Made by a program: the position numbers and the translations under genes. A stretch of 64,000 nucleotides of DNA from Saccharina japonica (taxonomy: Eukaryota > Sar > Phaeophyceae > Laminariales > Laminariaceae): positions 62,001-126,000 of the forward strand of contig MEHQ01003257.1 of the NCBI GenBank assembly GCA_008828725.1, written 5' to 3'. Shown one piece after another: positions 46,571 through 58,900 of the stretch. Numbering within the stretch: position 1 is the first letter of the stretch; the number at the start of each line of letters is the position of its first letter. The notes below the pieces were generated by a model. That model saw only the letters and a program-made list of their open reading frames with translations, was not told the origin of the DNA and did no database searches.

Positions 46571-47033
46571 ACAGAGTGCTCGCTTTGGACCTGTCGACGG
46601 AGACGACGAGTTCATGTACCTGAAAACTGCCTCTTACGTCCATACTGTAATCACTATGTCCTGTATATATCTGCCGCCTATTCCAATGACCTGTCGCTTT
46701 GTGGCTGACGACGCTGCTGATCATCACGGTGCCGAGGTAGCGAACTGTCTCCGAGGTCCGAGGTCCGAGGCAAACTGGGACGTGTGGTTCCCGAACAGGT
46801 ATGTATTCCGCCGCGTTTTCAGAGACGCCGCACCTGCAACCCCGCAACGCAATCGCATCGCTAGCATTCCACATAACGCACAGCGACAGTATATGTAGCA
46901 GGACAGCCGGCACCAACGCTTCGTGGGTGGGAAGCAGCCACGGGAGGGGGGGGGGGGGGTAGAGGGAGAGAAAAAAGGGAGTTGGAGCACTGGCTGTGCG
47001 CAGGCCTCAACCGCATATTTGATAGACGTAAGC

Positions 47034-50000
47034 ATGGCCCATCCAAAGCTCATCGAGGACCAAAGTGGCATGATATTCGAGTACCTGGACGAAGAAGAAG
47101 CGGAGTTCTTGTACGAGGTGAGAGGAGCTATTCGCACGCCGCACACGGGGGTAGGGGGGGGGGGGGGGGTCTCTTGGCTGCTGTGCAATTTGTGCGGTTG
47201 CAGTGCGTGTCGTCTCTCTCTCTCTCTCCCTCTCTCTTTATCTCTCTCTACAGCGCTCTATATACGAGTAGACATACAAAATGTACGAGTGTTTGCCCTT
47301 TTGACGACGACGACATGTTGCTGGACGAGCGTACCAACCATCGTCGCTGTTCCTAAGAATGCGTACGCACGTACGTACGTACATAATACAACCTGGCCGG
47401 CAATATATTTAATCCCCGTTTGGTATTCATGTCATCAGAGTCGAAAAGCTGATTGCTGTAATTTTTTTGTTGTGTGTGTCGCCGTGGTTGCAGGAGGTTT
47501 TCGTCAGGCGTTCTTACCTCCGACACGGCCTTGTCGTGGACAACGGAGCCGTCGTGATCGACGCGGGTGCCAACATTGGGCTGTTCTCGCTGCAGTGCCT
47601 TCGAGAGGCCAAAAGGGTGAAGGTGAGCGTCGTGGGCCAAACTACAGCAGTACTACTGTACGTACACACTGCTGTACATTGTCATTATCAACAGAGGCCC
47701 GGTGTCACGAGACACGGTTACAGCTTACAGCAGTATAGTACCGGCCCGCTCATAAGAAACCAGAAATCGGGCTTATTAGGCTGACTTTCTTATTTGAGAA
47801 AGGGGTGTGTCCCACACTAACTTCAGTATAATAGCTGTTGACTTTCCTATTTCCCCCGTAATGTTTAGGCTGAGTTTCTTGTGGGGCACTTTCTTATGAG
47901 AGGGCCGGTAGTGTATTGACAGTAGTTTAGATAACACGTACAGCAGTACCTGGCATGATCACGTGGTGTTGCACGCACGTACTGCTGTCCCCATTACCTC
48001 CACTAGGCATACGTCGATGCAGGTATGTCCGGTTTTTGTGTTTCTGCTAGGTATATAAAACCGACGAAGCAAATGGACCGGTAGGGCGGGCGCACAGCAG
48101 TATACAATATCTCCATTCGCGTGGAGCGGTTGTTGCTGTTTTAATATTAAGAATAGTAGGCAATGAGAAGTACACGGCGTTTCGAGGCCACAGCGTGTGA
48201 CGGTGGCATGCTTGCACTTATAACAGCATCCACGTTTCTGGGACCGAACCCTCCGCATTAGAGGCGGGATTGTTTTGTTCGCAGTGTGGGAACAGGGTTA
48301 CGGGCAGGAGATTAGTTGTCATATTCGAAGTCTATAATACGTCTCATGCTATCATACTCGCACTGCTGTAACTGCTGCACGTAATATATTGCGTTGTTTC
48401 TATGTACGAAGCTGTGGTATGGTGCGGTGCATGGCCTCACGCGACGTGACGAAGCGCACTCCTGTGTCGAATTCAAGCAGATCTATGCGTTCGAGCCGAT
48501 CCCGGACATCTACAGCGTCCTGGTTCGTAACCTTCACACGTCTGTCAGTGCCGCCGAGACTGGGGCCGGCCCCAGGCCAGTGACGCTCCGCCTAGCTCTT
48601 GGGGCCGAACAGGGCGAGGGGGAGTTCCATTTCTTCGGAAGCAGCCCAGGGGAGAGCACAAGGTGAGGCCCCACCCTTCGAACGTTAACGTGTCCGTCTC
48701 GGACAACGCTGTCGTGCAGTTCATGCTCCGGTATATGACCCACAATCCAATTTTGTCAGGCGTTCGACATTTTTAAGCCTCGGTGTACTCGTTGTGCAGC
48801 ATTGCTGTTTGCTTTATGCCACCAGGTATATAGGTTGCAGGGAGTTACACACATTGGTATATACGTAGGCATTGCCAATTTGCGTTTCACACAGCAGTGT
48901 CGAGACTCGTTTGTATCGCATGCCGTGTTCCCACACCGACGCACTCCTCGATCTGCTTGATCTCGTCCTAATAAATACATCGACAAGGAGTCCCTCGAAC
49001 ACCAACGTGCCTTCTGAGGAAAGGGTTCCGGGTTTTTGTATCTGTCCATGCCGTGGAATTACGGGGACAAGCGCTGACTGGTAGCTCAGTGATTATGGTT
49101 ATATACATATCTAACGTATTATCTGATGACAGATTCAGCCAGGGAAGGGAAGGGGTCGAAGCCGTTAGAGTGCGGTAGCCTACTTCCAAGCCCCGCCTTC
49201 ACATGTCGTATCGCTGTCCGGCACGCACGATGTTTGCACGTGGAGCGTCCTGCAAGACGTACGTACGAGGTACAGTAGTACATCAACTGTTACATTGATT
49301 AGAAGGGATGACCTAGTACTCTACACAGTGACGGGCGTCGACGCCAATCACGTGTCAGGAACGTTTGTAGCGTAGTAGGTCGTATCCCTTCTCACCAATA
49401 AAATATATCATTTGTGTTAATCAGCGCGCACTGGGTAGAGAGGTAGCTTTTATCCGTTCTAACCAATAAATGTAGAAGTATGTACAATGTTCGCGCAAAG
49501 GCAAGGGGCTCATGCCTGCTGCCACTGATACACCAACCCGCTCAGCTGCGGGACGACGGGTGGGAACAAAAACTTTGTTTCCCCGTACATGACAAAAAAA
49601 AACGCATCCCCTCGTGTGCTTCCTTGGCGAAAATAAAAATCAAGATACCCCGAAGAGCGCGAGAAGCAGAGACGGACTCTCATGGCGGACCCCGAAGCTA
49701 CCTCCTGGCGACACGCGCTGGAGCCACCGAACGCGCCACACCAAACAAACGACACCCCCCCCGATGCACTTCTAGGCGGAGAGCCGGCGCCGCCGGCACT
49801 TGCCGTTGACGGCGACAAACACGACGATGGCAGCACGATCAGCAAAGCCGCAGCGGCAACGGTGGAGGAGGAGGAGGAGGAGGCCGATGCCAAACCGCTC
49901 CGATCGCCAGCAGCCGATTTGGACATTTCCGTCGCAAGTAATGCTTCTCCGAGTGCATGTGTAGCAGTGCCGACGGCTTCTCGCGCGGCCGCCGGAGGTA

Positions 50001-51259
50001 GTTGTGCCAAACCGAAGGTAGAGAAGGGCGAAGGGTGCAACAACCAAGATGGGGGGGGGCGAGCAGGGCCACGTGGAGAAGAAGATGCGACCGAGAGCGA
50101 GGATTGTGGCATTCTCGAAGAGGAGGAGGAGGAGGAGGAGGAGGAGGAAGAGGGGCAGGAGAAGGACGGGAAGAAGGGAGGGGAGTCGTTCGTGTGCAAT
50201 GTGGTGCCGCTATCGCTTGCTCTCGGTCAGCTGGGCCTCGCTGCGGTGGACCTGTTGAAGGTGGACGTGGAAGGCGACGAGCTCGCTGTGCTCCGCGGTA
50301 TCGACGACGAGGACTGGCCCAAAATACACCAGGCGAGGCGCTTGGGAACCTGTACACGAGTCATGCAATTTCAGATGGTAGCTGTCGCCCATCACAGATC
50401 CTCCCACGAGTGAATTTAAGTCATAGTTTGGGGAAGCAAGGCGATGCACGACCCGGCGTTGACAAAGGGGGTACTCGTGGCGAGCGTTGTTTCACGAGTG
50501 TCTCCAGTTAAATGGGTGTGTAGTCGACTGCTGCAGATATTGTTTGTGTTTTTATTTTCAAGGACAAAACGCAACTATGGCTAATGGATAACACCACATG
50601 GCCCTCGCATCCCCGTTTACCGGAGGCATGCGACCGACCGCGCGCAGGGTAAATCTACGGGAGCGCAACCTGATACACGACTGTTGCAGCATCAATTCCG
50701 GAGCACCCGAACGCATTAGCGAGCTTACATACGTACGTATGTAGACGATTTGCGTACGTATATAGCCGCTATGCACTGATCCACAAAGTATTGTGTCGCA
50801 AGCGGTATAACCGCCAGCATGGGACCCCCACATCAATCTAATACAATACCACCTTGCTTCTGCTAACACTCTGTTGGTCAAGAGCAGATTGCGCTGGAGG
50901 TACACGATGTCGACGGGCGACTGGCGGCAACGGTGGAGCTACTCCGGTCTGACCCGGCCGCCTTCGACGAGGTCTGCTGGGAGTCCCAGGGCACGAGCGA
51001 GGTCCGCGGCTATGTCATGGTCGTCCCCGAGGCGCTCAGAATGTTCATGGTGTTCGCGAAACGACGACCGAAAACACAGCCCACCATGCCGCGGGTACCC
51101 GATAGCCGAAGCGACAACAGCAGCACCATCCAGTCTCCTGGCGATCAGCAGGCGGAGGGTGCGGGATCGTCCCGTGTTGATCCAGGCAGGGGCGGTGATA
51201 GACGAGAAGATGTGGGGATGGGTCCGAGGTTTTGCGCCTGCGCCGCCGGTCACCGCTAG
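47034..51259 (+). CDS. FkbM-family methyltransferase (5 exons, 475 aa, acidic insert)
   Basis: Exons 47034-47117, 47494-47622, 48481-48662, 49672-50332 and 50888-51259 (TAG) join in phase to 476 codons. The SAM-binding motif is clear (VVIDAGANIGLFSLQCLREA, residues about 47-66), followed by IYAFEPIPDIY. The third landmark, VDLLKVDVEGDELAVLRGI (about 330-348), is the characteristic FkbM motif, followed by IALEVHDVDGRLA and a C-terminal MFMVFAKR. FkbM enzymes are SAM-dependent O-methyltransferases acting on sugars, polyketides and other substrates; the substrate here cannot be inferred. Between the second and third landmarks lies an insert of about 165 residues, rich in Ala, Pro, Glu and Gly, with a long Glu run at 50119-50152. 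The tail after residue 412 is low-complexity. The last intron starts with GC (50333). The Met at 47034 is the first in a plausible position; an upstream exon is possible. Confidence 0.8.
47739..47910. mobile_element. short MITE with TACCGGCCCGCTCATAAGAAA termini
   Basis: TACCGGCCCGCTCATAAGAAA on the left is inverted as TTTCTTATGAGAGGGCCGGTA on the right. The interior (GGCTGACTTTCTTATTTGAG, CCACACTAACTTCAGTATAA, GACTTTCCTATTTCCC) matches the element at 60870-61045. It lies in the FkbM gene intron 47623-48480. Confidence 0.85.
50333..50887 (+). other. GC-AG intron in the FkbM gene
   Basis: The exon ends CACCAG and is followed by GCGAGG; the acceptor is AGAGCAG at 50881-50887. The join gives DWPKIHQ-IALEVHDVDGRL in phase 0, as expected for the family. 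The nearest alternative GT donors break the frame or leave the conserved region. Confidence 0.75.
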
Positions 51260-52795
51260 GGCCCGCGTTTTTGAGTTGCATGCGTGCTGCCCCGCTGCTT
51301 CCTCAAACAACCTTACGTATACGTACATGAAATATTCGTGACTAGAGAGAGAGAGAAGAGAGATAGAAATAGAGAGGGAGAGAGAGAGGGAAAGAGAGAG
51401 CGAGCGAGAGGACGCTGCTCTGCTGACTGCGTATTGGTTCGGACGTAAGTTCGCAAGTTGCTTCAAGACTAAAGTGACGCACAACTACATACGCCATGGT
51501 AGCAGCGCGAGGCCACACTTAAAAAAATAAGTTTCCCAGCTGCGAGAGCAGTGCGGACTCGAGGTGTGCAACAAGACCTTGACACAAATTAAGACATTGG
51601 GGTGTCCCTCGAAACAGTGTTGCCCCAATTTTTATTTTATTTTATTTAAAACACGGTTTCCTCCAGTTTTTTTTGTTGACGTTGAACACGGTAACCTTTC
51701 ACAATTGTCATACGTATATATAGTCTATAGCCGGCGATCGATATTCCAGTGGTCATCGACTGTTTTGAGGAATGCCGTAGACTCGAGCGGCCACGCTGTT
51801 GCCCGCTCCGGCGATGGCGAACCCATTCGTTGCGCCGGTAGCCGCCGACCGTGCCCGAGCGACTTTGTCCCCTTCTCGCCCGGGGAGGCCTTGCTTAGAC
51901 CTGCGCACGCAGAAATATAGAGCGAAAAATGCACGAGAGAGAGAGAAAGGGTGACGCCGCCCGCGACGGTGGCGGTGTTTTGGGTACCGTGAAGACAGGT
52001 TTCGATGCGTTGTGGGAAGAAACGCTCCAGTTGTGCGGCGTTACCGGTTCTCCGTGTGTGTTCTCTTCTTCTTTTATAATTATTTTTGTTTGTTCCTCCA
52101 GCGGATGGGTAAAAAAAATAAATCTTGAAAACTGATCTCGGCACTAAATAAATCTGCACCATTTAACAAAAGGCATGTCACGAAAATTCCGCACCTCGGA
52201 CAGATCATATGATCTATCTATCTACAGATCATCTACAGATCATCTACAGATAGATCATCGTCTAGATCGTCTAGTTCTGAGAGGTTGTGCAGGATCTGCA
52301 TACATACATACGTAGGACAGACCCGACCCGGAGGAAACGTGTGCTAGATCCGTGCAGATTTATTCGGGTCCCACCCGGCGAGGTGGGCGGCGAGGTGGGC
52401 CACTCACTGTAAAATCATATATGAGAGAAAATTGAAAAGACAAAAAAAAAAAGGACAGCTGTGTGAGATCGAGGGTTTCGTCTAAACTCATCTTTTTTTT
52501 TGCAAGCTGCGTGGGATACTTCGATGGCGCGAACGGTAAAAGAACGGGAATATATACTGCTGTACGTATCATAGGTATGTCTTGAAACATGTCGTAGATC
52601 GTCGAGGGGGCATCGATTATCTCTGTCCTAGGTATGGAGAATTTGAAAGGCTGTGCTCTGCACCCGCCGAAACAACGGAAACAACTACGACGACACGGAA
52701 TCATGTGTAGAACCGAACCTTTGTGCACGAAGTACGTACAGCAGTCGTATATAGTCACCGGCGATCGAGATTTTACATGTTTTTTCTTCGCTCAG
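51260..52795. other. region with no supported gene downstream of the FkbM gene
   Basis: It contains a GA-rich simple repeat at 51343-51410 and a GATCTA-rich stretch of short direct and inverted repeats (52200-52275). Open frames around 51711-51920 and 51929-52132 have no recognised motif. Confidence 0.4.
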
Positions 52796-52880
52796 ATTAT
52801 TTGCGCATAATACGCACGACTACGTGTACTCGGCGCGCAACAACGTCCTTCGCCGCCTCTTTCAGGCCAACACGGCTTAG
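52796..52880 (+). CDS. possible terminal exon of an unidentified gene
   Basis: A pyrimidine-rich tract with an AG acceptor at 52794-52795 precedes an open stretch of 28 codons including TAG at 52878-52880. It encodes LFAHNTHDYVYSARNNVL followed by RRLFQANTA. The base and residue composition resembles the real exons here more than the surrounding repeats. It cannot be joined in phase to the last FkbM exon upstream, because the in-frame donors there are phase 0 and this exon needs two carried-over bases. I found no convincing upstream partner exon between 51260 and 52790, so it may be a fragment. Confidence 0.25.
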
Positions 52881-53520
52881 GCCTCTTCCATGATTGATCA
52901 TGCGCCTCGTACCAAGACTCTTAAGAATCAGAAAGCAGTAGGGCTGTGGGTTGTCTTACTGTATCGAGCGGCTTCACGGCTAGTTATTGGTTGGGTTGTG
53001 CAGCGAAGCATGCCAGCTAACTGCCTTTTTGTTTTAAAGGTTTTACTCGACAGTGACAACAACAACGAAACAAAAACCGAGCCACAAACAAACGTGATAC
53101 TGGTACTGAAAAAAAGACTCAAAATTCCCGCAAATTGCCACGCATGCAACTATTAACAATTGCAATACCTCACTATTATACATACCTAACAGCGACTTAC
53201 AGCCAGTCATCCCACGGCATTTATTACGTAAATAGTATTCAGTGCATCATGGTTTTTAACCGATCTATTGTAGGAATTTGCACGCACCCAGCGCTAGCAC
53301 GGTGCTTCATCGCGTCGAGGTTGATAAACCGCGTCTCCTCCCCACCACCGAGGCTGCTGTTGCTCGCACCCGTCCGGAAATCCGAACGCATGACGGTCGG
53401 AAAAGCCAAGTCAACGGCGGCTGCTGTGGCTGGACGATGGTTGATTGTACGAACGACAACAGCGACGCGGGGGGGGGGGCGCTGTTGGAGCCAAGAGTGA
53501 GAAAAAGGGGTGTATCGATT

Positions 53521-53622
53521 ACCCCCCCCCCAACCCAACGTGCTCCGTCCCGGCATTGTAGGGATGCGAGGGTCTATGGTCATACGACTACGGCCGTGCA
53601 CGACATGAGTACACCCCCCCCC
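53521..53622 (-). mobile_element. partial G-headed element, minus orientation
   Basis: On the minus strand, a G-run (53611-53621) is followed by TGTACTCATGTCGTGCACGG, CCGTAGTCGTATGACCATAG, ACCCTCGCATCCC and GCCGGGACGGAGCACGTTGG. It is truncated after about 100 bp. It is followed at 53632 by a full copy in the same orientation. Confidence 0.75.
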
Positions 53623-53631
53623 CATACCACG

Positions 53632-54170
53632 AATTCTCCCATGATATATTTATAGGTTGGGTTGGCATTGGATGGCAACGACGCTGTAAAACACGCCACT
53701 CGCTGCGTGAGCTAGACAACCAGGGTGCCGTTTTTTTTTGTTATTTTTTTTTGGCGGTCACCAAAGCTGGCGGTCGAGTAGATCATTTGTGCGGGGTGGA
53801 GAACCTTTGTTCCGCACAAGGGGAATGGTCGTATCACGTAGTGTTAATATGGTAAGGCGTCCGCGAGGCAGTTACATAGTAAAACCCATTGCTGTCTCCG
53901 GAAGTGGCCACACCAGAAATTAAATTAACTCATTGAAGCTGTCGTCCATATGCAAGTCCGCCTCAGAGGCGGTTCTTAGCAGGATGCAGCTCACCCTCCA
54001 TGCGACTCGCCCAATACCTCACGGCGTTTCGCGCTTGGTGCAAGCAATGTCTGCCTGGTTGGTGAAAACCCAACGCGCTCCGTCCCGGCATTGTAGGGAT
54101 GCGAGGGTCTATGGTCATATGACTACGGCCGTGCACAACATGAGTACACCCCCCCCCCCCACAGGTATTG
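53632..54170 (-). mobile_element. G-headed MITE-like element, full-length copy 3
   Basis: All segments of the 34720 copy are present in reverse, from ATATATTTATAGGTTGGGTT at the low end to the C-run at 54150-54162 that represents the G-head. The middle (GCCTCAGAGGCGGTTCTTAG, GGATGCAGCTCACCCTCCAT) is well conserved. Confidence 0.85.
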
Positions 54171-54249
54171 GAGAATACGTACGTATGGTTGACGTTCGCT
54201 GCTGTGTGTGTGTTCGTCCTTTCTACCCACGGAACTGCACAGATGCTCC

Positions 54250-54540
54250 GAGTACCTTGGGGTAAAGTAAGGAGTATTGGAGATAAAATACTTCAGGCAC
54301 TTCGTGTACTCGGAGTATTCGGGGTTCGATACTCCGGGATACTGCTCGTACTCGGAGTATTTCGGGTATGAACACTCTCGATACTGCTTGTACTCGGAGT
54401 ATTTCGGGGTCCGATACTGCGGGTACTCCTTGTACTCCGAGTATTTGGGGCTTCAGTACTGCTCATACTCCAAGTACTCCGAGTATTCAGGCCGCCAGTA
54501 CTCTCATACGACGATATACTCGGGGTACGAAATTAGAGAT
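54250..54540. repeat. degenerate tandem array of TACTCGGAGTATT-like units
   Basis: TACTCGGAGTATTTCGGGG and variants recur about every 40-50 bp, alternating with GATACTGC words, from 54250 to 54530. The unit core ACTCGGAGT is itself nearly palindromic. Confidence 0.75.
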
Positions 54541-55981
54541 GGCTCCCGGATTAAAAAATTGGAACCGGGACCAGTGCCGCCTTCGGTGGGATTTGACCAG
54601 TACCACCGTCCCGGGTACCCCGCGGTACTGGGTATCCCGGGTACCGGGGGGGGGGGGGGGCATCGTGTTGTGTGGCTGAGTTTTGGGCAAACAGGGGGCA
54701 GCAGCGTTGTACGTAGCAAGGACGGCGTTACGTGTCTTTACGATGTTTATTTAAAGTACCCTCATATAATGTCATGATGAGCGAAATTCTGGTCGTGGGT
54801 GACACGATATGGTTTTGGTGGCAGAGTAAACAAATATGCTGGCTGTCAACTCTTCCGGTGCTATACCTACACGGTTGATGTACAGCATATTTGATGTAGA
54901 GATCGCGGTCTTGATGTTTTAACTAAAAAATGCATCTCAACCGTCGCCGTTCTTGCTGTTAACAGGCAGGGTGGAGCTATACATATATTACCAAGTATGT
55001 CGTACAGCACACAGCACACCACACGGGGACTTGTTCTACGGTAAGGTATTAATAGTCTTGTTTGCCTTATAGGGGCGGCGCCTAATAGTTCTGAGGCTTC
55101 CTGTATACGCAATTTGAGGAGAATGATTCATCTCTCTCCCAAGAGACTGATTTGGAGAAAGAAAACGGATTTTTTAGGGCACACGATTCGCAGCAGAAAT
55201 AATGGACAATGTAACGAATAGCCCGGTCGAAAACACACACTTTTTTCAGGTGTGAAACTGACAGTTACACTCTGGTTTGTCCTGAGGGTTCCTCTGTGGC
55301 CTTAACCTCGGCCCATATATATATATATATATATATGTATTATTATAGGAGTAGGGGTGAATGAAATCAATTATCTACCGACTTGAGCTAGTGTGGATTA
55401 ATTGATTTTCAAAAAGAGGGACACGATATATATGATATTAAAACAATTAAAAAAACAACAGCTGTGAGCTCGAGGATTTCGTCGAAGCTCATCTTTGCTA
55501 GCTGAGTGTAATACTTCGATCGCGCGTACTTACGGATTTTATATGTCCTCGTGTAGGATGTGCATCCCGTACGAGGGGGACACAATCTGACGCTGTAGAA
55601 TTCAGGAAAGTGTGGGTCTATTTGTGGGTATACGAGGTAGCATTTTTGCTGTAAGTAGCGCGCACACGTCAGTTGTGCTACAACCTACAACACGGTAACA
55701 GACTGGTTGGAGGTCCCTGCTACAGTACACAGACATATTTTCAAGTGATGTGTACGTCAATCACGCATGCTCTGCCCTTAGTTTTTTTTTTTTTTTTGTG
55801 TTCCCATTTCATGGCAGAGAGGCCGCCCTGTGACGCTGCTTCCGACAAACAATAATCGTATTGTTATTTGGCATTACGCGCCATATTTTCAGCCACACAA
55901 GTTGTGCCTGACTTTCTGTTTGGTTTTCTTCCACACACCACCACCACCACCACCACCACCACCACCACACACACTGCACAC

Positions 55982-58900
55982 CTCGTTCGTCTGCGAAGTG
56001 CTCGATCTCGCAGTGCCTGGTCTATCTGCCGACGCGCCTGCTCCCTCCCATCACCGCTGTTTCCCCCCGAAGTCAACCCTGACACGTCAGCGACGCCAGA
56101 GTTGCCGCCACCGCCGCCGCCGCCGCCGCTCTGCCCACCAGAAGCTCTCTCCTGTGCGCCGCCGTCTTCCTTGTCACCCCCTTGCGCGCGAAGGCGTGAA
56201 TGCTGAGCGTCGAGGCCATCCCCGGGAACCTCGCGATGGGCGCCGCCGATATCTCGACTAGATGCGGTGTTGGTGGTGTTGGTGGTGGTGGTGGTGTTCG
56301 TTGTTTTGGGGTATGCCGCCGGCAGGGCTCCGGACGCCATCGCCGCGGACACTCCGTGCAGCACCATTTCTCCGCCATCCAGAGCGATGCGGCGGTCTTT
56401 CGCCGACCGATACCTCGTGGCGTCGTCGGCAGAGCTGATGGCAGATGCGCCTGTGCGGTTACCACCATTGCGGTGGTGCCCGCTTTCGTTTACACCGGGG
56501 CGCCCGTTAGCGCTGTTGCTAGCGTGATCAGCTCTGCGATTTCCGCCTCCTCCTCCTCCTCCTCCTCCTCCATACCAGTTGTCCGAACCAGAGTACTGAT
56601 TGTGGTGGTGGTGGTGGTGGTCGACGACGGGCGGAGCGGGTGGCTCGAAGCCGGTCCCGCTGTCTCCGAGGACGCTCAAGGAGGCCTCCAGCCCGGCCAG
56701 CGAGCTACCGACACCTTCCGCTGAGGATAGCGACGACGCGGATGCGTTCTGCCACCGGTCTGTGTCACGCGCACGGCCGGAGGAGGAGGAGGAGGAGGAA
56801 GGAGCCGCCGGGGGGGTCAGGGGCGGCAAGAGGCGCGTACACCCAGGATTGACGACTGATGAAAAAGGTTATCGTCACTGATGGGGCGTGGGTGATTCGG
56901 GCCATGACTAAATACGTATATACGACCCTTCGATAAATCGGGGGGGGGGGGGTCTTTTTTCAATGCTCTATGAATGGTTGCTTTCGGCGGCATTCGGTGT
57001 GGAACGATGAGATAGTTTCGCGAACGAATGAACCCTCTGTGTTCTCTATATCTTAGGTGGCACCGTCCTTATTAGGCAGGGCCCCTGTGATCACATCACG
57101 CCCCTGACCTATACGTACACAATTTGTTTCCCTTTGCGTTTCGGTGCGTAGCGCTCTAGGCTGACGTATAAGAGAAACCTCCGGACGGCGCAACATGTAA
57201 AAGGAGGGTGCATATTTTCCCCCAGTATCGCCTGAGCAAACACACCGATAGCGATCAGCTTCTCTTTTTTTTTTTAAGGGGCCAATTCCACCCCCCCAAC
57301 AGCCGCCAAAAATACGTACGTATACTCGTACCCCGGAAGATGAAAAAAAATGATTCACCTCCGAGCGATAGGGCAACGTCTCCTCTTCCGCCCATCAGCC
57401 TCGGGATAGCTGGGAATCCGTTTCCTCCGGTGCCGTGGCGCTCACCCCCCGCCCCCTGCATCGATTCAGGACGTTATATCGGTTAAAGTTGAGCCATTCT
57501 ACCCTCTATAGTGCGATAGGGCGGGGGGGGGGGGGGGGGGGAGGTGTACTTCATATCATGCATGGCCGTAGTCGTATGACCATGGACCCTCGCATCCCTA
57601 CAATGCCGGGACGGAGCATGTCGGGTTTTCACCGACCAGGCAGACATTGCTAGCACCAACTCATTAGCCGCATGTTGTGCATGGCCGTAGTCGTATTACC
57701 ATAGACCCTCGCATCCCTTTAATGCCGGGACGGAGGAGCATGTCGGGTTTTCACCGACCAAGCAGGCATTCACGTCAGGGGCGGGCTCAGACACAGTATC
57801 ATACGTGCCCCCGTACCGTGAATGCCAACCAATGCTCCAAGCCGTACCACGGTAGGTACATAAGAGTTTTGCACTTTTGAGGCCCAACTTTTCACACCTC
57901 TGACAGTTCATCATCGGTTCGGTTCCCACTCACATGATCTAGATACGAGTAGATCTTTCAAAAGGCAGATAGATTCCTGATCTGAATGGTCTACGACAGC
58001 TTCGACGTGTGTAGTACGAGAGCTCGTGTGTTGCCGGGTGAGAGCCAGCGGCATAAACCCGCATGATCTACCGTAGGACAAAGTTTGCCTGGGTTGGATC
58101 TGTCACAATGCAGATAGATCTTGCACAACATATCTTAACGGCAGGCTAGGATCTACTGTAGATGGTTTACTCGTGCTGTAGATGATCTATCTGTAGATTA
58201 TCAATATGTAGATGATCTATCTGTAGATGATCGACAGTAGTCACTCAGACACTATCAAATAGAACGTGGTGAAAGGGAGTGCCCCGGCCGAGGTCAATGA
58301 CTACCGTCGGCGAGAACCAACAAACTCGAAAAACAAGCCCCAACATATTCCTGGGTTTTCTACTTCGAAGTATGGCACTATATATCTACGCTCTACCCTA
58401 CACCATAGGCTAGCGGGTAAGTGCTACGTCACCAACAAATCACGTACCGTAGCAGAGCGTCTGTCTACCTGAGATCCATGCTGTACAAACCGTCGGTATC
58501 CTGACTGCTTACCTCCGGATCATTCTCGGCCGATGTTAGACGCGACAAGGCGTCGCTGAGGACTTCGTTCCTGCGTCGGCGAAAAAGCGGACGTACGGGA
58601 GGGGAAGGTACAGTAATACGGAGGGCGATGGTAGTAAATACCTGGTAGGACCTTCGGCACATAAAAAAAGCTATACAGCACTCCGGAGGGCTAGCTGAAG
58701 CCGAACCACTAGAGGCGAACCCACTAGAGGCCAAGGTAGAAGTTTGGGTAGAATAAGGACAAAAAAGGAGACCCGCGGGGAAGGTAATAAGACGCAGATA
58801 TAAGACGGCATTGAGACAAAGGGATAGACAACAAGGATGGGTGTGATCTCATGCCGCAGCAGAGAGGCCTCATTAATCCCAAACTATATACGAGTTAACG

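Larger units (their letters stand above)
43819..47033. other. intergenic region between the CFAP52-like and FkbM genes
   Basis: No gene is supported. It contains G-runs (44491-44505, 44610-44630), three repeat features (a tRNA-like repeat at 45729-45850, an AT-rich MITE at 45888-46363, and a second truncated tRNA-like copy at 46471-46570), and a 20-bp word ATGATCAACGTTGAAG shared with 38637-38652. Confidence 0.6.
52881..55981. other. repeat-rich region before the coiled-coil gene
   Basis: It contains two G-headed element copies in minus orientation (53521-54170), a degenerate tandem array (54250-54540), a G-run in a CCGGGTACC context (54640-54662), a (TA)n stretch (55315-55336) and a T-run (55780-55796). 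The final exons of the coiled-coil gene may lie between 54867 and 55981, but none could be placed. Confidence 0.4.

Noticed and set aside
49510-50199. 229-codon minus-strand frame with a poly-Ser run
   Set aside because: It is the antisense of the Glu/Ala-rich FkbM exon; the poly-Ser is the shadow of the GAG repeat.
56200-56724. 174-codon plus-strand frame
   Set aside because: It is antisense to the large low-complexity exon; the minus strand continues the helical ending QIDQALRDRALRRR.
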